Assembly: GCF_016595155.1 (NCBI RefSeq)
Contig: NZ_JAENGP010000003.1
Span: 62,001-126,000, forward strand
DNA: 64,000 bases
DNA from: Advenella mandrilli
Lineage (GTDB): Bacteria > Pseudomonadota > Gammaproteobacteria > Burkholderiales > Burkholderiaceae_B
Reading direction: 5' to 3'
Part shown: piece by piece, positions 8,281-18,273 of the stretch
Layout of the letters: every line of letters begins with the position of its first letter
Position numbering within the stretch: position 1 is the stretch's first letter
Notes under the pieces: generated by a model
Database searches by the model: none
Seen by the model: only the letters and a program-made list of their open reading frames with translations
What the model was told of the DNA's origin: nothing
Position numbers and translations under genes: made by a program

Positions 8281-9768
8281 CTAGTTTCTGGCAGAAATGG
8301 AACCGCTTAGGCGATTGTCAATAAACGACTGCGAACGCAATTGCTGCAACCAATCGGTAAAGATAGGCTCTGCCCGCTGTTCGTACAGGGTCTGGCGAGC
8401 CAGCATGCGACGGATTTCGGGTTGCTTGTCGCCGGTACGGCGGTCAAGCACTTCAATAATATGCCAGCCAAAGGCAGAACGCACCGGGTTGCTGATTTGC
8501 CCCGGCTGCAAATTGGCCACCGCTTTTTCAAATTCGGGATCGGCCACACCCGGGGCAATCCAGCCAATATCGCCCCCTAACGGCGCAGAAGTGTCTTGCG
8601 AAAATTTGCGCGCCACATCTTCAAACGCCTCACCATTGCTTAAGCGATTATGCAAGCTTTGAATTCGTTCATACGCCTGCTGATCGGAAACCACAGGACT
8701 TTTTTTAATCAGAATATGGCGAACATTGGATTCGGTCACATTAACCGGACCGTCTTGTTTGGCGGCAATTTCCATGGGAGAAAACTGCGGTCTGGGTGGC
8801 GGTGGCGGCTGCACGTTAACAACCCGTTTGTTTTCTTTAACTAAACCACGGCGCTCCAGTACTTTCAAAATATGGAACCCGTTAGGTGCCTTGAAAACCC
8901 CGGTGGTGCGCCCGTCTGCCACGTTACGGGTCGCGTTAACAAACAGGGAAGGCCAGTCTTCAAACAGGCGAATACCCAATTGCCCACCATCACCGGCCTC
9001 GGGACCCTCAGAGTACTCTTTGGCAACGGCGGCAAAACTGTTGCCACGCCTGATTTTTGCCATGGCGTCATTGGCTTTCTTGCGAGCGGCAGCAGCCACA
9101 TCTTCAGAAGCGTTGTCAGGAACGCGAATAAAGATGTGTTGCAAGGCGACCGCCTTGGGCTCAAAGGAGCGTTCGATAACAACCTGTTTCTGGGGCGGAG
9201 GAGGAATATAGGCAAGCTCTTTTTTAGGCAACACGCCGGTAGGATGCTGCTTCAAAAAGGCATCAACATCCGATTCGGTAACACTGATCCGGCTTTGAAC
9301 AATGCTATTGCGCAATTGATCCATCATGACTTCACTGCGCAAGTTTTTCAGGTACTCATCCCATTTCATGCCCGAACGGCTGACTTCTTCTTTCAGCCGC
9401 TCGACAGGAATGCTATTGCGCTGTGCAATAGTCGCCAACACCTGGTCCAGCTGGGCATCGCTAACCGCTACGTTCAAGCGTTCAGCATCCTGCTTCATCA
9501 GTTTTTCATCAATCATGGACTGAAGCACCTGATCGCGGCTTGACCCACCCTGTCCGCTAATGCGCAAGGAGGCCATTCGATTGTCCAGCTCCCGGATGGT
9601 GATGATTTCAGTATTGACTACCGCGGCTATGCCATCACCAAACTGAGCTTGTGTTTTCGCTGTTTTGCCAGCAGTACCCGGCGCTGCCTGCGCCACGATT
9701 GGCAAGGCAAGACAAAAAACGGGAATGGTTGCAAATGCGAATTGGCGTACGCGTTTTAGTCTACGCAT
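8281..9768 (-). CDS. surA: Periplasmic chaperone/peptidyl-prolyl isomerase SurA
   Basis: A 495-residue periplasmic chaperone escorting outer-membrane proteins, LptD among them, to the Bam machine. A signal peptide ends near residue 28 (VAQAAP). The N-terminal chaperone domain spans about 45-180. Two parvulin domains follow, about 208-308 (ALQHIFIRVP) and 343-450 (VRHILIKKSP). The second keeps the usual GGDIGWI and FGWHII motifs and the first is more divergent. Proline-rich linkers (PPPPQK, PPPPPRP) bracket the first parvulin domain. The ATG overlaps the lptD stop by one base (TAATG), implying translational coupling. The protein is slightly longer than E. coli SurA because of these linkers. 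Confidence 0.96.
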   Translation of the reverse strand: MRRLKRVRQFAFATIPVFCLALPIVAQAAPGTAGKTAKTQAQFGDGIAAVVNTEIITIRELDNRMASLRISGQGGSSRDQVLQSMIDEKLMKQDAERLNVAVSDAQLDQVLATIAQRNSIPVERLKEEVSRSGMKWDEYLKNLRSEVMMDQLRNSIVQSRISVTESDVDAFLKQHPTGVLPKKELAYIPPPPQKQVVIERSFEPKAVALQHIFIRVPDNASEDVAAAARKKANDAMAKIRRGNSFAAVAKEYSEGPEAGDGGQLGIRLFEDWPSLFVNATRNVADGRTTGVFKAPNGFHILKVLERRGLVKENKRVVNVQPPPPPRPQFSPMEIAAKQDGPVNVTESNVRHILIKKSPVVSDQQAYERIQSLHNRLSNGEAFEDVARKFSQDTSAPLGGDIGWIAPGVADPEFEKAVANLQPGQISNPVRSAFGWHIIEVLDRRTGDKQPEIRRMLARQTLYEQRAEPIFTDWLQQLRSQSFIDNRLSGSISARN

Positions 9769-12158
9769 TATTCATACCTTTCAAATGTAGATTTTACTGG
9801 AACCGGGACGGTTGTTGATTCATACCCCGGCACATTTTCTCTTAACAAATTCATTGGATCACTACCCAAAGACCCAAGACCGGATAATTCCAATTGTAAG
9901 AATATAGCAGAATTTGCCTTTTCTTTTGAAACGGCATAACGCTGCATGACAACCCGGCCCGTCCAGCAACAGTTGCCTTTATACTCAAAACCAAGAATGG
10001 ACTGGGTTACCCTTTTATCCTGAATGGAATAATCAATACGGCCAACGCCTGAGATATTTTCAGTAAATGGCCATTGTGCCGACAAACTGGTGGTTTCCTT
10101 GCCTTTTAGCTGATAACGCAGCGGATTGCCCCCTTCATCAAGAAAAGGATCTTGCTGATAGCGGTAAGACATGGAAATGCTGGTCAGGCGTTTGGGCTTC
10201 CAGCGCAAAGACGCATACGATTGCACCACATTGCGCTCAGCCGAATCCACCTGCACCGCCAGCTCGGTATTCAGGGTATCGGTAAGCGCCGCACTTAAGC
10301 CAGCCAGATAATCCGACTTGGACCGCTTGCGGGCCTGTTCCCCGGGCAAGGTCACTTTCTGGTCTTCAAAATAAAACCGTTGCGCCAGTTGCAGGGACAG
10401 CCGCTCGAAACCGCTATCTTCATCAAACCAGCGGCTGGTGATACCCATGGTAAGCAGATTGGCATTGTTAATACGATCCCAGCCACCGCTATAACGGTTT
10501 TCAGCATACGCTGAACCAAAGCCGAACTGGCTGATGGAGGTGTCATAAAGAGGAATATCCGACTGGTCTTTATAAGGAATATACAAATAATACAGTCGGG
10601 GTTCAAGCGTTTGCAAAGACGGTTTGCCAAACAGCGTAGTACTACGTTCAAAAGTCATGCCACTGTCAATGGACAAAATGGGCAAGGCCCGGTTGATGGA
10701 ACCTTTTTGGGTACCGTCCTGGCTTGTGAAACTGTAGCGGCCAAATTCCTTATACCAGTCGGTTGAGTAATGGGAAACATGCAGACCGGCCTTGGGCGTG
10801 ACATACCAACCTGGGCGGACAACCGGATAACTAATGGTGCTATAAGAGGAGAACCGGGTGCCATCGGGAGCACGGTGACCATTGGTATTGGACAAATCAA
10901 CAATATCGCCAAAGTAAGTGGGAAACTCAAAACGGGTAAGGGTATTGTCGGTTTCTACATCAAACCCGTTCCAGTTGTAGCGTCTGCCGCGCACATTGAG
11001 TTCGGGCACTTTTTCGTATTGCCCGTATAAGCGTCCCAGCGTTTCGTCTTGCAGTGTTTGGTATTTTTGCAGCGTTAAATGACCGCTCCAGTAATCGTAC
11101 CCCGACCAGCGCAGGGTGGCCCTTTTTGACAAATAGGTCTGGTCAGCTTCATTCAGGCCCATGCTGGTAAAGTCACGAAAATAATTATCGTCGGAAGCCC
11201 CGTTCCAGTCCAGGTCAAAATTAAAATTCAGGCCCATGAACTGGCCCAGGCGATGATCATGCAAGATAGAATACGACCAGCGTTTTTCGCGGGTATCCAT
11301 ATCCTTGTTAATATAGGTACCCGCAGCCATACCTGAGTAATTTGGCATTAAATAGCGAAACTCTCCGCCCATTAACAAGCCGCGCTTGCTTAAATACCGG
11401 GGTGTTAGCGTTGCGTCATAATTAGGGGCCAGGTTGAAAAAATACGGCACGGCCAGATCATAGCCTCCACGTGAGGTGTAACCATAAGTAGGGGTAAGGA
11501 ACCCCGATTTCTTTTCTGCCCTGACTGGAAACGTAAGGTAAGGCGACCAAAGTACCGGTACCCCCTTGATATAAAGTACCCCGTTTTTGGCAATCCCCTC
11601 GTTTTCGTCATCATAAATATCTACTTGCGGAGACTGGATGGTCCAGAATTTTTCGGGGCAATCGCAACCCGAATAGATCACATCCATCAACCGTGTGTGA
11701 TTCTCATCAAGCGCCTCGGCCTGGCTGGCCGTACCGCTTCCGCCGCCCGCCAGGTTAAACACCGGTTCAAAGAACTTGCCGCTGTCTGTGTTGATATTAT
11801 ATTGAAGCCCCGTTCCGGTGATCAGGGTGCCATCCTTGAAGAAACGGGTGTTCCCGGTTGCCGTCATGTCACCCGTATCATTGTTATAACGGATCTGCTC
11901 ACTTTTCAGGATGGCATCAGTGCGTCGCACCTGCGCCAGCCCATGCAAGGTAATATCACTGCTATTATTGTTGTAGTCCGCCTTTGCACTGTCGGTAAAA
12001 GTAACCGTCTTGTTTTTATCGCCGGGCGTTACCTGCAACAAGGCAGAGTCCTGCAAAATCGGGTATTGATTAATACGTATTCCGGGTGCTGCCAGTGCAA
12101 GACCGGTATTGGCAAACGAAATAAGCGTTAGCAGAGTAAAAGCATAAACTTTACGCAC
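9768..12158 (-). CDS. lptD: LPS-assembly protein LptD
   Basis: A 796-residue outer-membrane protein that with LptE inserts lipopolysaccharide into the outer leaflet. A signal peptide ends near ALA (residue 23). A periplasmic OstA jellyroll (about 40-180) follows, then the beta-barrel with the conserved PVLWSPYLTFPVRAEKKSGF segment. Cysteine pairs are present in both parts (SGCDCPEKF and KGNCCWTG), consistent with the interdomain disulfides needed for LptD maturation. It is the first gene of the operon with surA and rsmA. The divergent amgK-murU pair lies 298 bases away, an arrangement also found in pseudomonads. Confidence 0.96.
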   Translation of the reverse strand: MRKVYAFTLLTLISFANTGLALAAPGIRINQYPILQDSALLQVTPGDKNKTVTFTDSAKADYNNNSSDITLHGLAQVRRTDAILKSEQIRYNNDTGDMTATGNTRFFKDGTLITGTGLQYNINTDSGKFFEPVFNLAGGGSGTASQAEALDENHTRLMDVIYSGCDCPEKFWTIQSPQVDIYDDENEGIAKNGVLYIKGVPVLWSPYLTFPVRAEKKSGFLTPTYGYTSRGGYDLAVPYFFNLAPNYDATLTPRYLSKRGLLMGGEFRYLMPNYSGMAAGTYINKDMDTREKRWSYSILHDHRLGQFMGLNFNFDLDWNGASDDNYFRDFTSMGLNEADQTYLSKRATLRWSGYDYWSGHLTLQKYQTLQDETLGRLYGQYEKVPELNVRGRRYNWNGFDVETDNTLTRFEFPTYFGDIVDLSNTNGHRAPDGTRFSSYSTISYPVVRPGWYVTPKAGLHVSHYSTDWYKEFGRYSFTSQDGTQKGSINRALPILSIDSGMTFERSTTLFGKPSLQTLEPRLYYLYIPYKDQSDIPLYDTSISQFGFGSAYAENRYSGGWDRINNANLLTMGITSRWFDEDSGFERLSLQLAQRFYFEDQKVTLPGEQARKRSKSDYLAGLSAALTDTLNTELAVQVDSAERNVVQSYASLRWKPKRLTSISMSYRYQQDPFLDEGGNPLRYQLKGKETTSLSAQWPFTENISGVGRIDYSIQDKRVTQSILGFEYKGNCCWTGRVVMQRYAVSKEKANSAIFLQLELSGLGSLGSDPMNLLRENVPGYESTTVPVPVKSTFERYE

Positions 12159-12456
12159 AAAAAACTAATCCATTCAAGATTCTGTTTATATGGAACACAG
12201 ACAATTTTATTCCCGGTTGCAAACAACTACCCATGACATTACTCCTGCAGACTATTTTATTGATGCAGAAAAGACAAAACCCGGTTAAAAAGCTTAAAAT
12301 AGATTTTTCCAGAGTAATTGCCAAGTCGAAACGACCAATTATAGTAGTTGCTCTTTAATTTAAATTGGTTTTTTTAATTCTTTCACTGAAATTAAACCGA
12401 TTTTACATTCAGGACTCAGGTTTCGTCACCCAATTGACGCGAAATACTCATATTTT
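12159..12456. promoter_or_regulatory. Divergent promoter region between lptD and amgK
   Basis: A 298-base region separating divergent envelope operons. It becomes A/T-rich near 12350-12400 and must hold promoters for both directions. I do not see an unambiguous sigma-70 or sigma-E pair, so no hexamers are assigned. Confidence 0.5.
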
Positions 12457-13509
12457 ATGATTATGCCCTTAAACGTTTCAGCAGATCCCCGCAAAGATGC
12501 CTTGCAACAATGGTTAGCCAACATTGCAAATACCCATCACATCCAAACCGAAAGCCTTCGCACGGCCTCCAGTGATGCCAGTTTCAGGCGTTATTTCCGC
12601 GTAGATACCAACAAGGCTCCCCTTATCATTATGGATGCCCCCCCGCAACAGGAAAACTGTATCCCTTTTATTGACATTGCTGAAAAACTGGCCAAAGCAG
12701 GCCTGAATGTACCGGCCATCCTTGAAAAAGACCTGGAAAACGGCTGGTTACTGCTTACCGACCTGGGTAACGACACCTATTACCAACGCATTCAAAAAGG
12801 CCTTGATGACACCACCTTGCAATCTCTGTACCATGATGCCCTTCAGGCACTGGTGCAAATGCAGCAGGCCGGTGCCCAAGACCTGCCCGCCTATCATGCA
12901 CAACGCTTGCGCGATGAACTGGAACTGTTTACCGACTGGTATGTTAACCGGCATTGCCAAAGCCAGCTAAGTAACGACGAAAAAAACGCACTTGAAAAAA
13001 CCTTCAGCCTGCTAGTGGCCCACAATGCCAAACAGCCCTGCGTATTCGTGCATCGCGATTACCATTCTCCCAATCTACTGGTGTGCGACCAGGATATTTA
13101 CGGTCCCAACCCCGGGATTATCGATTTCCAGGATGCCGTCAACGGGCCCATTTCCTATGATCTGGCCTCTTTGGTCATGGATGCCCGCACCACCTGGGAA
13201 GAGCCCCAGCAACTGGACTGGGCCATTCGTTACTGGCAAATGGCCCAAGAAGCAAAACTGCCTATCCCCGACGACTTCGCCCACTTCCATACCAATTACG
13301 AATTCATGGGCTTGCAGCGTAATTTACGCATTTTAGGTGTCTTTTCCCGGCTTTCCATCCGTGATGGCAAAGATCATTACCTGCAGCATATTCCCCGTGT
13401 TAATGCCTATGTCCGCCAGGTTGCCAACCGCTATCTGGTCTTTAAGCCCCTATTGCGTTTGCTAGACCGGCTCGACAACATCGACCACAAAGTAGGATAT
13501 ACATTTTGA
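12457..13509 (+). CDS. amgK: N-acetylmuramate/N-acetylglucosamine kinase AmgK
   Basis: A 350-residue kinase of the aminoglycoside phosphotransferase fold. The catalytic loop is HRDYHSPNL (199-207) and the metal-binding motif IDFQDA (222-227). In Pseudomonas putida the orthologue phosphorylates free MurNAc at the anomeric position in a peptidoglycan recycling route that bypasses de novo UDP-MurNAc synthesis and so affects fosfomycin tolerance. The gene overlaps the MurU gene by four bases, which supports this role over drug resistance. A second ATG at 12463 would remove two residues; neither has a strong ribosome site. Confidence 0.9.
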   Translation: MIMPLNVSADPRKDALQQWLANIANTHHIQTESLRTASSDASFRRYFRVDTNKAPLIIMDAPPQQENCIPFIDIAEKLAKAGLNVPAILEKDLENGWLLLTDLGNDTYYQRIQKGLDDTTLQSLYHDALQALVQMQQAGAQDLPAYHAQRLRDELELFTDWYVNRHCQSQLSNDEKNALEKTFSLLVAHNAKQPCVFVHRDYHSPNLLVCDQDIYGPNPGIIDFQDAVNGPISYDLASLVMDARTTWEEPQQLDWAIRYWQMAQEAKLPIPDDFAHFHTNYEFMGLQRNLRILGVFSRLSIRDGKDHYLQHIPRVNAYVRQVANRYLVFKPLLRLLDRLDNIDHKVGYTF

Positions 13510-14234
13510 TTCAGGCCATGATTCTGGCAGCCGGTCGTGGCGAACGCATGCGCCCGCTTACCGACACCTTACCCAAACCCCTGCTGTGCGTGGGTGGCAA
13601 GCCCCTTATTGTGTGGCACATAGAACGGCTGGCCAGCGTTGGCATTAGTGATATTGTGATTAACCATGCCTGGCTGGGCCACAAAATAGAAGAAACCCTG
13701 GGCAATGGCCGTCAATTTGGTGTTGCCATTGAATACTCTGCCGAGTCTCCCAATGGCCTTGAAACCGCAGGCGGTATTGCCAATGCCCTGCCCCTGTTGG
13801 GCAACCAGCCTTTCCTGGTCATCAATGGCGATATCTGGTGCGACTGGAACCCCATGCAGGCGGTTACAATTGTTGACCATTTGCATAAAGCATCAACACA
13901 AGCCTGGCTGCTCATGGTAGATAATCCCCCTCATCACCCCGAAGGGGATTTTCATCTGGATGGCCAGGGTTTTTTGCACAACAAAAAACCGGTAGTCATT
14001 AACCATACGTTTGCCGGCATTGGCATTTATCACCCGTCCTTTTTCAGGGGCATCAACCCGCAACAACCGCAGCCATTGGCTCCCCTGTTGCGTTTGGCCA
14101 TGCAAAACCACTTGGTGGAAGGCGGCCTGCATACCGGTCAATGGATTGATGTCGGCACGCCCGAAAGGCTTGCGCTGCTTGACCGGCAGTTACAAACTGA
14201 CAACAATGTCCCAGCCACCTCCATTCAACCCTAA
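13506..14234 (+). CDS. murU: N-acetylmuramate-1-phosphate uridylyltransferase MurU
   Basis: A 242-residue nucleotidyltransferase converting MurNAc-1-phosphate and UTP to UDP-MurNAc, the second step after AmgK. The nucleotide-binding signature LAAGRGERMRPLT sits at about 7-19, with PKPLL and the metal-site NGDIWCDW further on. The preferred start is TTG at 13506, inside the amgK stop, because it yields an N-terminus MIQAMILAAG that aligns with known MurU. An ATG at 13518 would cut four residues. The overlapping start implies translational coupling. Confidence 0.92.
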   Translation: MIQAMILAAGRGERMRPLTDTLPKPLLCVGGKPLIVWHIERLASVGISDIVINHAWLGHKIEETLGNGRQFGVAIEYSAESPNGLETAGGIANALPLLGNQPFLVINGDIWCDWNPMQAVTIVDHLHKASTQAWLLMVDNPPHHPEGDFHLDGQGFLHNKKPVVINHTFAGIGIYHPSFFRGINPQQPQPLAPLLRLAMQNHLVEGGLHTGQWIDVGTPERLALLDRQLQTDNNVPATSIQP

Positions 14235-14273
14235 TGAAATCACTTCATTTCGTAACCAAAGGATAATTCAGTA

Positions 14274-14978
14274 ATGTTTGGATCTTCAAAAAGAGCCGTT
14301 TTCAAACCCTCCGTTTATGAAAGCAGTAGCAACCGGCGCGGCAAGCGTATGCCACGCTGGCTCGTGATCCTGTTTACTGGCGTCATTATTGGCGCAGGCG
14401 GTTTCTGGTTTCTGCAAACCAATTATGGTCCCAAACGTCTTAGCGTTGAAGAGTCCAACAACCTGACCAATGAAATTAGCCAGCTGACACAGGAAAAGCA
14501 ACGTTTACAAGCCGAACTTGAAAAAACCACCCTGGATCTTGACGCCCTGAAAAAAAGCAATTCTGCCCAGGGCAACACCCTGCAAAGCAGCCAAGAGCGC
14601 ATCCAGCAGCTCACTGCCAATCTGGAACTCATCAAGAAAGCCATTCCTGCCGACCCAAGCGGCAACCCGCTAGGCATTCGGGCTGCCGAATTTGAGGCCG
14701 CCATGGGCAAGCTTGATTATAAATTGCTCATCATGAAAAGTGATGATGCCGACCCCGATTACAAGGCCCAGCTTGAGTTCATTGTAGAAGGCAGATACCG
14801 CAACGGAAAAACCGGCTACGCCGAAATTCCCCCAACGGAAATCAATATTACCAACTTCCAGCAAGTAGCAGGCAATCTTACCTTGCCCCCCACCCTGACC
14901 CCCCGAAAAGTGACTATTCGGGTTCGCAGTCTCGACAGCCAGAAAACCCAGGCCAACCGCACTTTCAATATCCGCTAA
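14274..14978 (+). CDS. Membrane-anchored coiled-coil protein (DUF6776-like)
   Basis: A 234-residue protein with a basic cytoplasmic N-terminus, one membrane segment (about 28-47), a coiled coil rich in Gln, Leu and Glu (about 58-120), and a beta-rich C-terminal domain (about 140-234). It resembles a conserved betaproteobacterial family of unknown function that I remember as DUF6776. The gene starts 39 bases after murU with AAAGGATAA ahead of the ATG, so it may share the wall-recycling transcript. The layout would suit an envelope scaffold, but that is inference. Confidence 0.75.
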   Translation: MFGSSKRAVFKPSVYESSSNRRGKRMPRWLVILFTGVIIGAGGFWFLQTNYGPKRLSVEESNNLTNEISQLTQEKQRLQAELEKTTLDLDALKKSNSAQGNTLQSSQERIQQLTANLELIKKAIPADPSGNPLGIRAAEFEAAMGKLDYKLLIMKSDDADPDYKAQLEFIVEGRYRNGKTGYAEIPPTEINITNFQQVAGNLTLPPTLTPRKVTIRVRSLDSQKTQANRTFNIR

Positions 14979-14984
14979 ACCATT

Positions 14985-15014
14985 TCAGCTCCTGCCTTTT
15001 CGGGCCGGAGCTGA
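14985..15014 (+). terminator. Hairpin after the murU operon
   Basis: An 8-base stem TCAGCTCC/GGAGCTGA (14985-14992 with 15007-15014), extended inward by a G/C stem after one mismatch around a TTTTCG loop. It lies seven bases after the stop of the coiled-coil gene. There is only a short T-run, so it may be a weak terminator. Confidence 0.6.
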
Positions 15015-15146
15015 TTTGCGCTCATTAATGAACTACCACCCCCTAACGCCAAGCGTTCAGGTGGGGAATGGCAGCGGGATTATTTCAATTTCAATTCATT
15101 TCCAACGCTTGCCTAATGGCACGTACTTTGGCAAGATATCATCACT

Positions 15147-15854
15147 ATGGAAAAACAGCATATCAAAATTCTCGTTGTTGATGATGATCCGGCGCTTAGG
15201 CAGTTACTGGCCGAGTACCTTAACCGGCACGGTTACGATACCCTGCTGGCCCCGGACGCCACCGACCTGCCCCAGCGAATTACCAAATTCTCGCCCGACC
15301 TGATCGTACTTGACCGTATGCTACCCGGCGGAGACGGCCTGGAGGCCTGCCGCAAACTACGCAGCCAGAATGAAGACATTCCCATTATTTTGCTTACCGC
15401 CCGCGATGAAACCGCTGACCGTATTATTGGCCTTGAGTCAGGGGCAGACGACTATCTGGGCAAACCCTTTGACCCACGGGAATTGCTGGCCCGCATAGAA
15501 ACCGTCCTGCGCCGCAAAAAAGGTCCTTCGGCCCTCATCAAGGAAACCCCCATCAGCTTTGGCCCATTTACCTTTGACCCGGCCCGTCGCCAATTATTCA
15601 AAGATGACATCACCGTAAAACTTACCGGTGGTGAAATCAACCTGCTCGAGGCCCTGGTTAAAAACCCGGGCAAACCCCTGTCCCGCGAACGCCTGCTGGC
15701 CTTGGCCCGCGATGACGACGAAGGCGAACGCAATGACCGCGCTATCGACATTGCGATTTTGCGTTTACGCCGTGCCATCGAAGACGATCCCAAAGACCCG
15801 CGCTGGATACAAACCGTATGGGGAGTCGGTTACCGGTTTTCCCCTGATGCATGA
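15147..15854 (+). CDS. ompR: OmpR-family response regulator (RisA/OmpR-like)
   Basis: A 235-residue DNA-binding response regulator. The receiver domain (about 6-120) has the acidic pair D12/D13, phosphoacceptor D56 (VLDRMLPG), T84 and K106. The C-terminal winged-helix domain (about 135-233) ends in the typical WGVGYRF. It overlaps the sensor kinase by four bases. In Bordetella the corresponding pair is called RisA/RisS and controls envelope and acid-stress genes. Which genes it controls here cannot be read from the sequence. Confidence 0.93.
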   Translation: MEKQHIKILVVDDDPALRQLLAEYLNRHGYDTLLAPDATDLPQRITKFSPDLIVLDRMLPGGDGLEACRKLRSQNEDIPIILLTARDETADRIIGLESGADDYLGKPFDPRELLARIETVLRRKKGPSALIKETPISFGPFTFDPARRQLFKDDITVKLTGGEINLLEALVKNPGKPLSRERLLALARDDDEGERNDRAIDIAILRLRRAIEDDPKDPRWIQTVWGVGYRFSPDA

Positions 15855-17254
15855 AAAAAATAAAACTGTGGCCCCGCTCCCTGCGCCTGCAAATGATTCT
15901 CATGATGCTGGGCACCATCATACTGGTCCAGGTTGGCAGCCTTTCGGTGGGCAATTACCTTAGGGAACGCTATGTAGAAGATGTAGTGGTTAATTACCTA
16001 ACCACCACCATTCGCACCTTAAGGGCTGCAGTCGCCCAGATACCGGCCGAAAACAGGGCCCGCTTCATTGAGGAAGCCTCACAAAACAAATGGCGTCTGT
16101 GGTCACGCCAGCTTCCCAAAGATACCCGTTTTTCACAACCCTTGCGCCGAAATGCCCAAAACCATCAGCACAGGGAAAGACTGACCGAATACCCGTCGGG
16201 TGACCTGCGCAACAACCTGCGCGACCTGATCAACCACCTGAACCATGAACTGAATGACGGTACCCGGGTGGGGCTGTCACGTGGTGAAGAACCCCGCATG
16301 TATATTTCACTGCTGCCCGAGCTGAACGAATTTGACAATACCGTGATGCGCGAATGGCTGGTGATTCCGCTAGACCGTATAGAGCCCCCCAATATGCAGG
16401 CCATCATGGTGGCATGGTTAAGCATTAACCTGTTGCTTATTGCCATGGCGGCCGGCTTTGCCTGGCATATCACCCGCCCGCTTACCCGCTTAAGCAGGGC
16501 CGCAGACCAGCTGGCCCAGGGGCACCCCGAAAGGGTAACACCGGCAGGCCCTACCGAAACCCGCCTGCTGGGCGAACGTTTCAACGCCATGCTGGATGCC
16601 CTTGATGAATCCAAACAGGTTCAGCAAACCTTGCTGGCCGGCCTGCCTCACGACCTGAAAAGCCCCCTGGCCCGTATGTGGCTAAGGCTGGAAATGACCG
16701 ACGACCAGTCCCTGAAAGAAGGCATGCGCAACGACGTACAGGACATGCAGCGCATGATAGACCAGTTTATTGGCTATGTCCGCGGCTCAGACCCCGGCAC
16801 CTACACCTTCAGCAAACTAGCGCTTAACACCTGGATTGACGAACGCGTTTCATCGTGGGAAGGTGCCGGCAGCCCGGTTTTTCTGAAACTCATGCCGCCC
16901 CACAAAGTGTTTGTTAATGCCGATGGCCTGGCACTGGGACGTCTTTTAGACAACCTTATTAGCAATGCCTTAAAACATGGTCAACCCCCGGTTGACGTAC
17001 AAGTACGCACCCACCAACAACAAGTGGTAATTTCTGTGTGCGACCAGGGTGAAGGGATTCCGCTTGAACGCCGCACCGAAGCCCTGCGGGCATTCTCACG
17101 GCTGGATTCGGCCCGCACCAAAACCGGTAGCGTGGGCTTGGGCCTGGCGCTGGCAGACGCCATTGCAAAGGCCCATCATGGTTCGCTGGAACTGGGCAGC
17201 GGTGAATCGGGTGGATTGCGTGTTGACATCACCCTGCCCCTGGCAGACAACTAA
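15851..17254 (+). CDS. envZ: EnvZ/RisS-like sensor histidine kinase
   Basis: A 467-residue inner-membrane sensor kinase. Two membrane segments (about 14-33 and 184-205) enclose a periplasmic domain of about 150 residues. A HAMP linker follows, then the phosphoacceptor H267 in LPHDLKSPLARM and an ATP-binding domain with NLISNALKHG and the glycine box VGLGLALADAIAKAHHG. The usual HDLRTPL is HDLKSPL here, a tolerated variant. Translation is coupled to the regulator through an ATGA overlap, so the two proteins are almost certainly cognate. It ends four bases inside the stop of the convergent cydB-like gene. Confidence 0.93.
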   Translation: MKKIKLWPRSLRLQMILMMLGTIILVQVGSLSVGNYLRERYVEDVVVNYLTTTIRTLRAAVAQIPAENRARFIEEASQNKWRLWSRQLPKDTRFSQPLRRNAQNHQHRERLTEYPSGDLRNNLRDLINHLNHELNDGTRVGLSRGEEPRMYISLLPELNEFDNTVMREWLVIPLDRIEPPNMQAIMVAWLSINLLLIAMAAGFAWHITRPLTRLSRAADQLAQGHPERVTPAGPTETRLLGERFNAMLDALDESKQVQQTLLAGLPHDLKSPLARMWLRLEMTDDQSLKEGMRNDVQDMQRMIDQFIGYVRGSDPGTYTFSKLALNTWIDERVSSWEGAGSPVFLKLMPPHKVFVNADGLALGRLLDNLISNALKHGQPPVDVQVRTHQQQVVISVCDQGEGIPLERRTEALRAFSRLDSARTKTGSVGLGLALADAIAKAHHGSLELGSGESGGLRVDITLPLADN

Positions 17255-18273
17255 CGCAGCTTATCGAACATATCCCCGTACACCCAGCCAAAATACACCA
17301 GCATGACCGGCAGAACAAAAGCCATCCCCCACACCAGCAAACGCAGGGTGGCGACAGAATCGATACTGTCCCACAGGCTTAATTCATCATAAACCAGAAA
17401 TGGGAAATAACTGTAAGCAAAGCCGGCCACCGCCAGCACAATCACCAGCAGCAGCAATATAAAGGGCAAACGTCCCAACCAGTCATTTTTATGGGCATGA
17501 CGTAGCAGAATTTCAATCAGCACAAACAGGCTTAATATTAACAACCAGCCTGGCAACACCATGCCCAGTGTGTCAAACAACGCCCATTTATAAAAAATAC
17601 CGGTATTGCTAAATCCAAGGGCCGCCATTACCGCAAACAGGCCCGCTGCACCCAGCCTGACTGTGCGACGCGCCCATTTGATCGCCATGGTCTGCAAGGA
17701 ACCCTGCGAAGCACTAAGCCGCATTACCAGCCATAATGCCCCCAACAGGGCATACAGGGCAACCACACACAGGGCAATGAACAAGGCAAAAAAATCATAA
17801 CCGGGCTCTTCCTGGAAATTAACCGCGAATTTACCCAATACCCAGCCCTGCCCCAGCACCATGCACAAAGCCCCCACAAAAAACATCGTGGTCCAGACAT
17901 GACGCCACCCACCGCTTGAGCGCAGGCGAAATTCATACGCAATATTACGCAGCATAACCCCCAGGGCAATCATAATCATGGGCCAATACAGGACAGTAAA
18001 AATAAAAGCCCAGGCTTTGGGGAAGATGGCCATGAAAAACACAATCCCCAACAACAGCCAAAACTCATTGATATTGCGCCATGGCCCCAGCAAGCCCATC
18101 ATGCGATTGCGGTGCTCGCCAGCAAATGGCAGCAACAGGGCAACACCCAGATCAAAGCCATCCAGAATAGCACCCATGAGCACTAACAGGGAAAATGCCG
18201 CCATACAGGCCAGCGGCATCCAGAACACCGGATCATAAATACTTAAGCCCAACAAATTTGCCAGTTCAGTCAT
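17251..18273 (-). CDS. Cytochrome bd-type subunit II (CydB/CioB-like)
   Basis: A 340-residue membrane protein with about nine hydrophobic segments. CydB hallmarks are present: DGFDLGVALLLPF near the N-terminus, then GPWRNINEFWL, FFMAIFPKAW, and the LRNIAYEFRLR segment corresponding to the family motif FRGxAFEFR. It therefore looks like an intact CioB-type subunit. It overlaps the subunit I-like gene by four bases (ATGA), so the two should form a complex in the inner membrane. Its partner seems to lack the heme ligands, so quinol oxidase activity of the pair is doubtful and no symbol is assigned. Confidence 0.85.
   Translation of the reverse strand: MTELANLLGLSIYDPVFWMPLACMAAFSLLVLMGAILDGFDLGVALLLPFAGEHRNRMMGLLGPWRNINEFWLLLGIVFFMAIFPKAWAFIFTVLYWPMIMIALGVMLRNIAYEFRLRSSGGWRHVWTTMFFVGALCMVLGQGWVLGKFAVNFQEEPGYDFFALFIALCVVALYALLGALWLVMRLSASQGSLQTMAIKWARRTVRLGAAGLFAVMAALGFSNTGIFYKWALFDTLGMVLPGWLLILSLFVLIEILLRHAHKNDWLGRLPFILLLLVIVLAVAGFAYSYFPFLVYDELSLWDSIDSVATLRLLVWGMAFVLPVMLVYFGWVYGDMFDKLR

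Noticed and set aside
12457-13509. Aminoglycoside resistance kinase
   Set aside because: The fold is shared, but coupling to MurU and divergence from lptD point to MurNAc/GlcNAc recycling.
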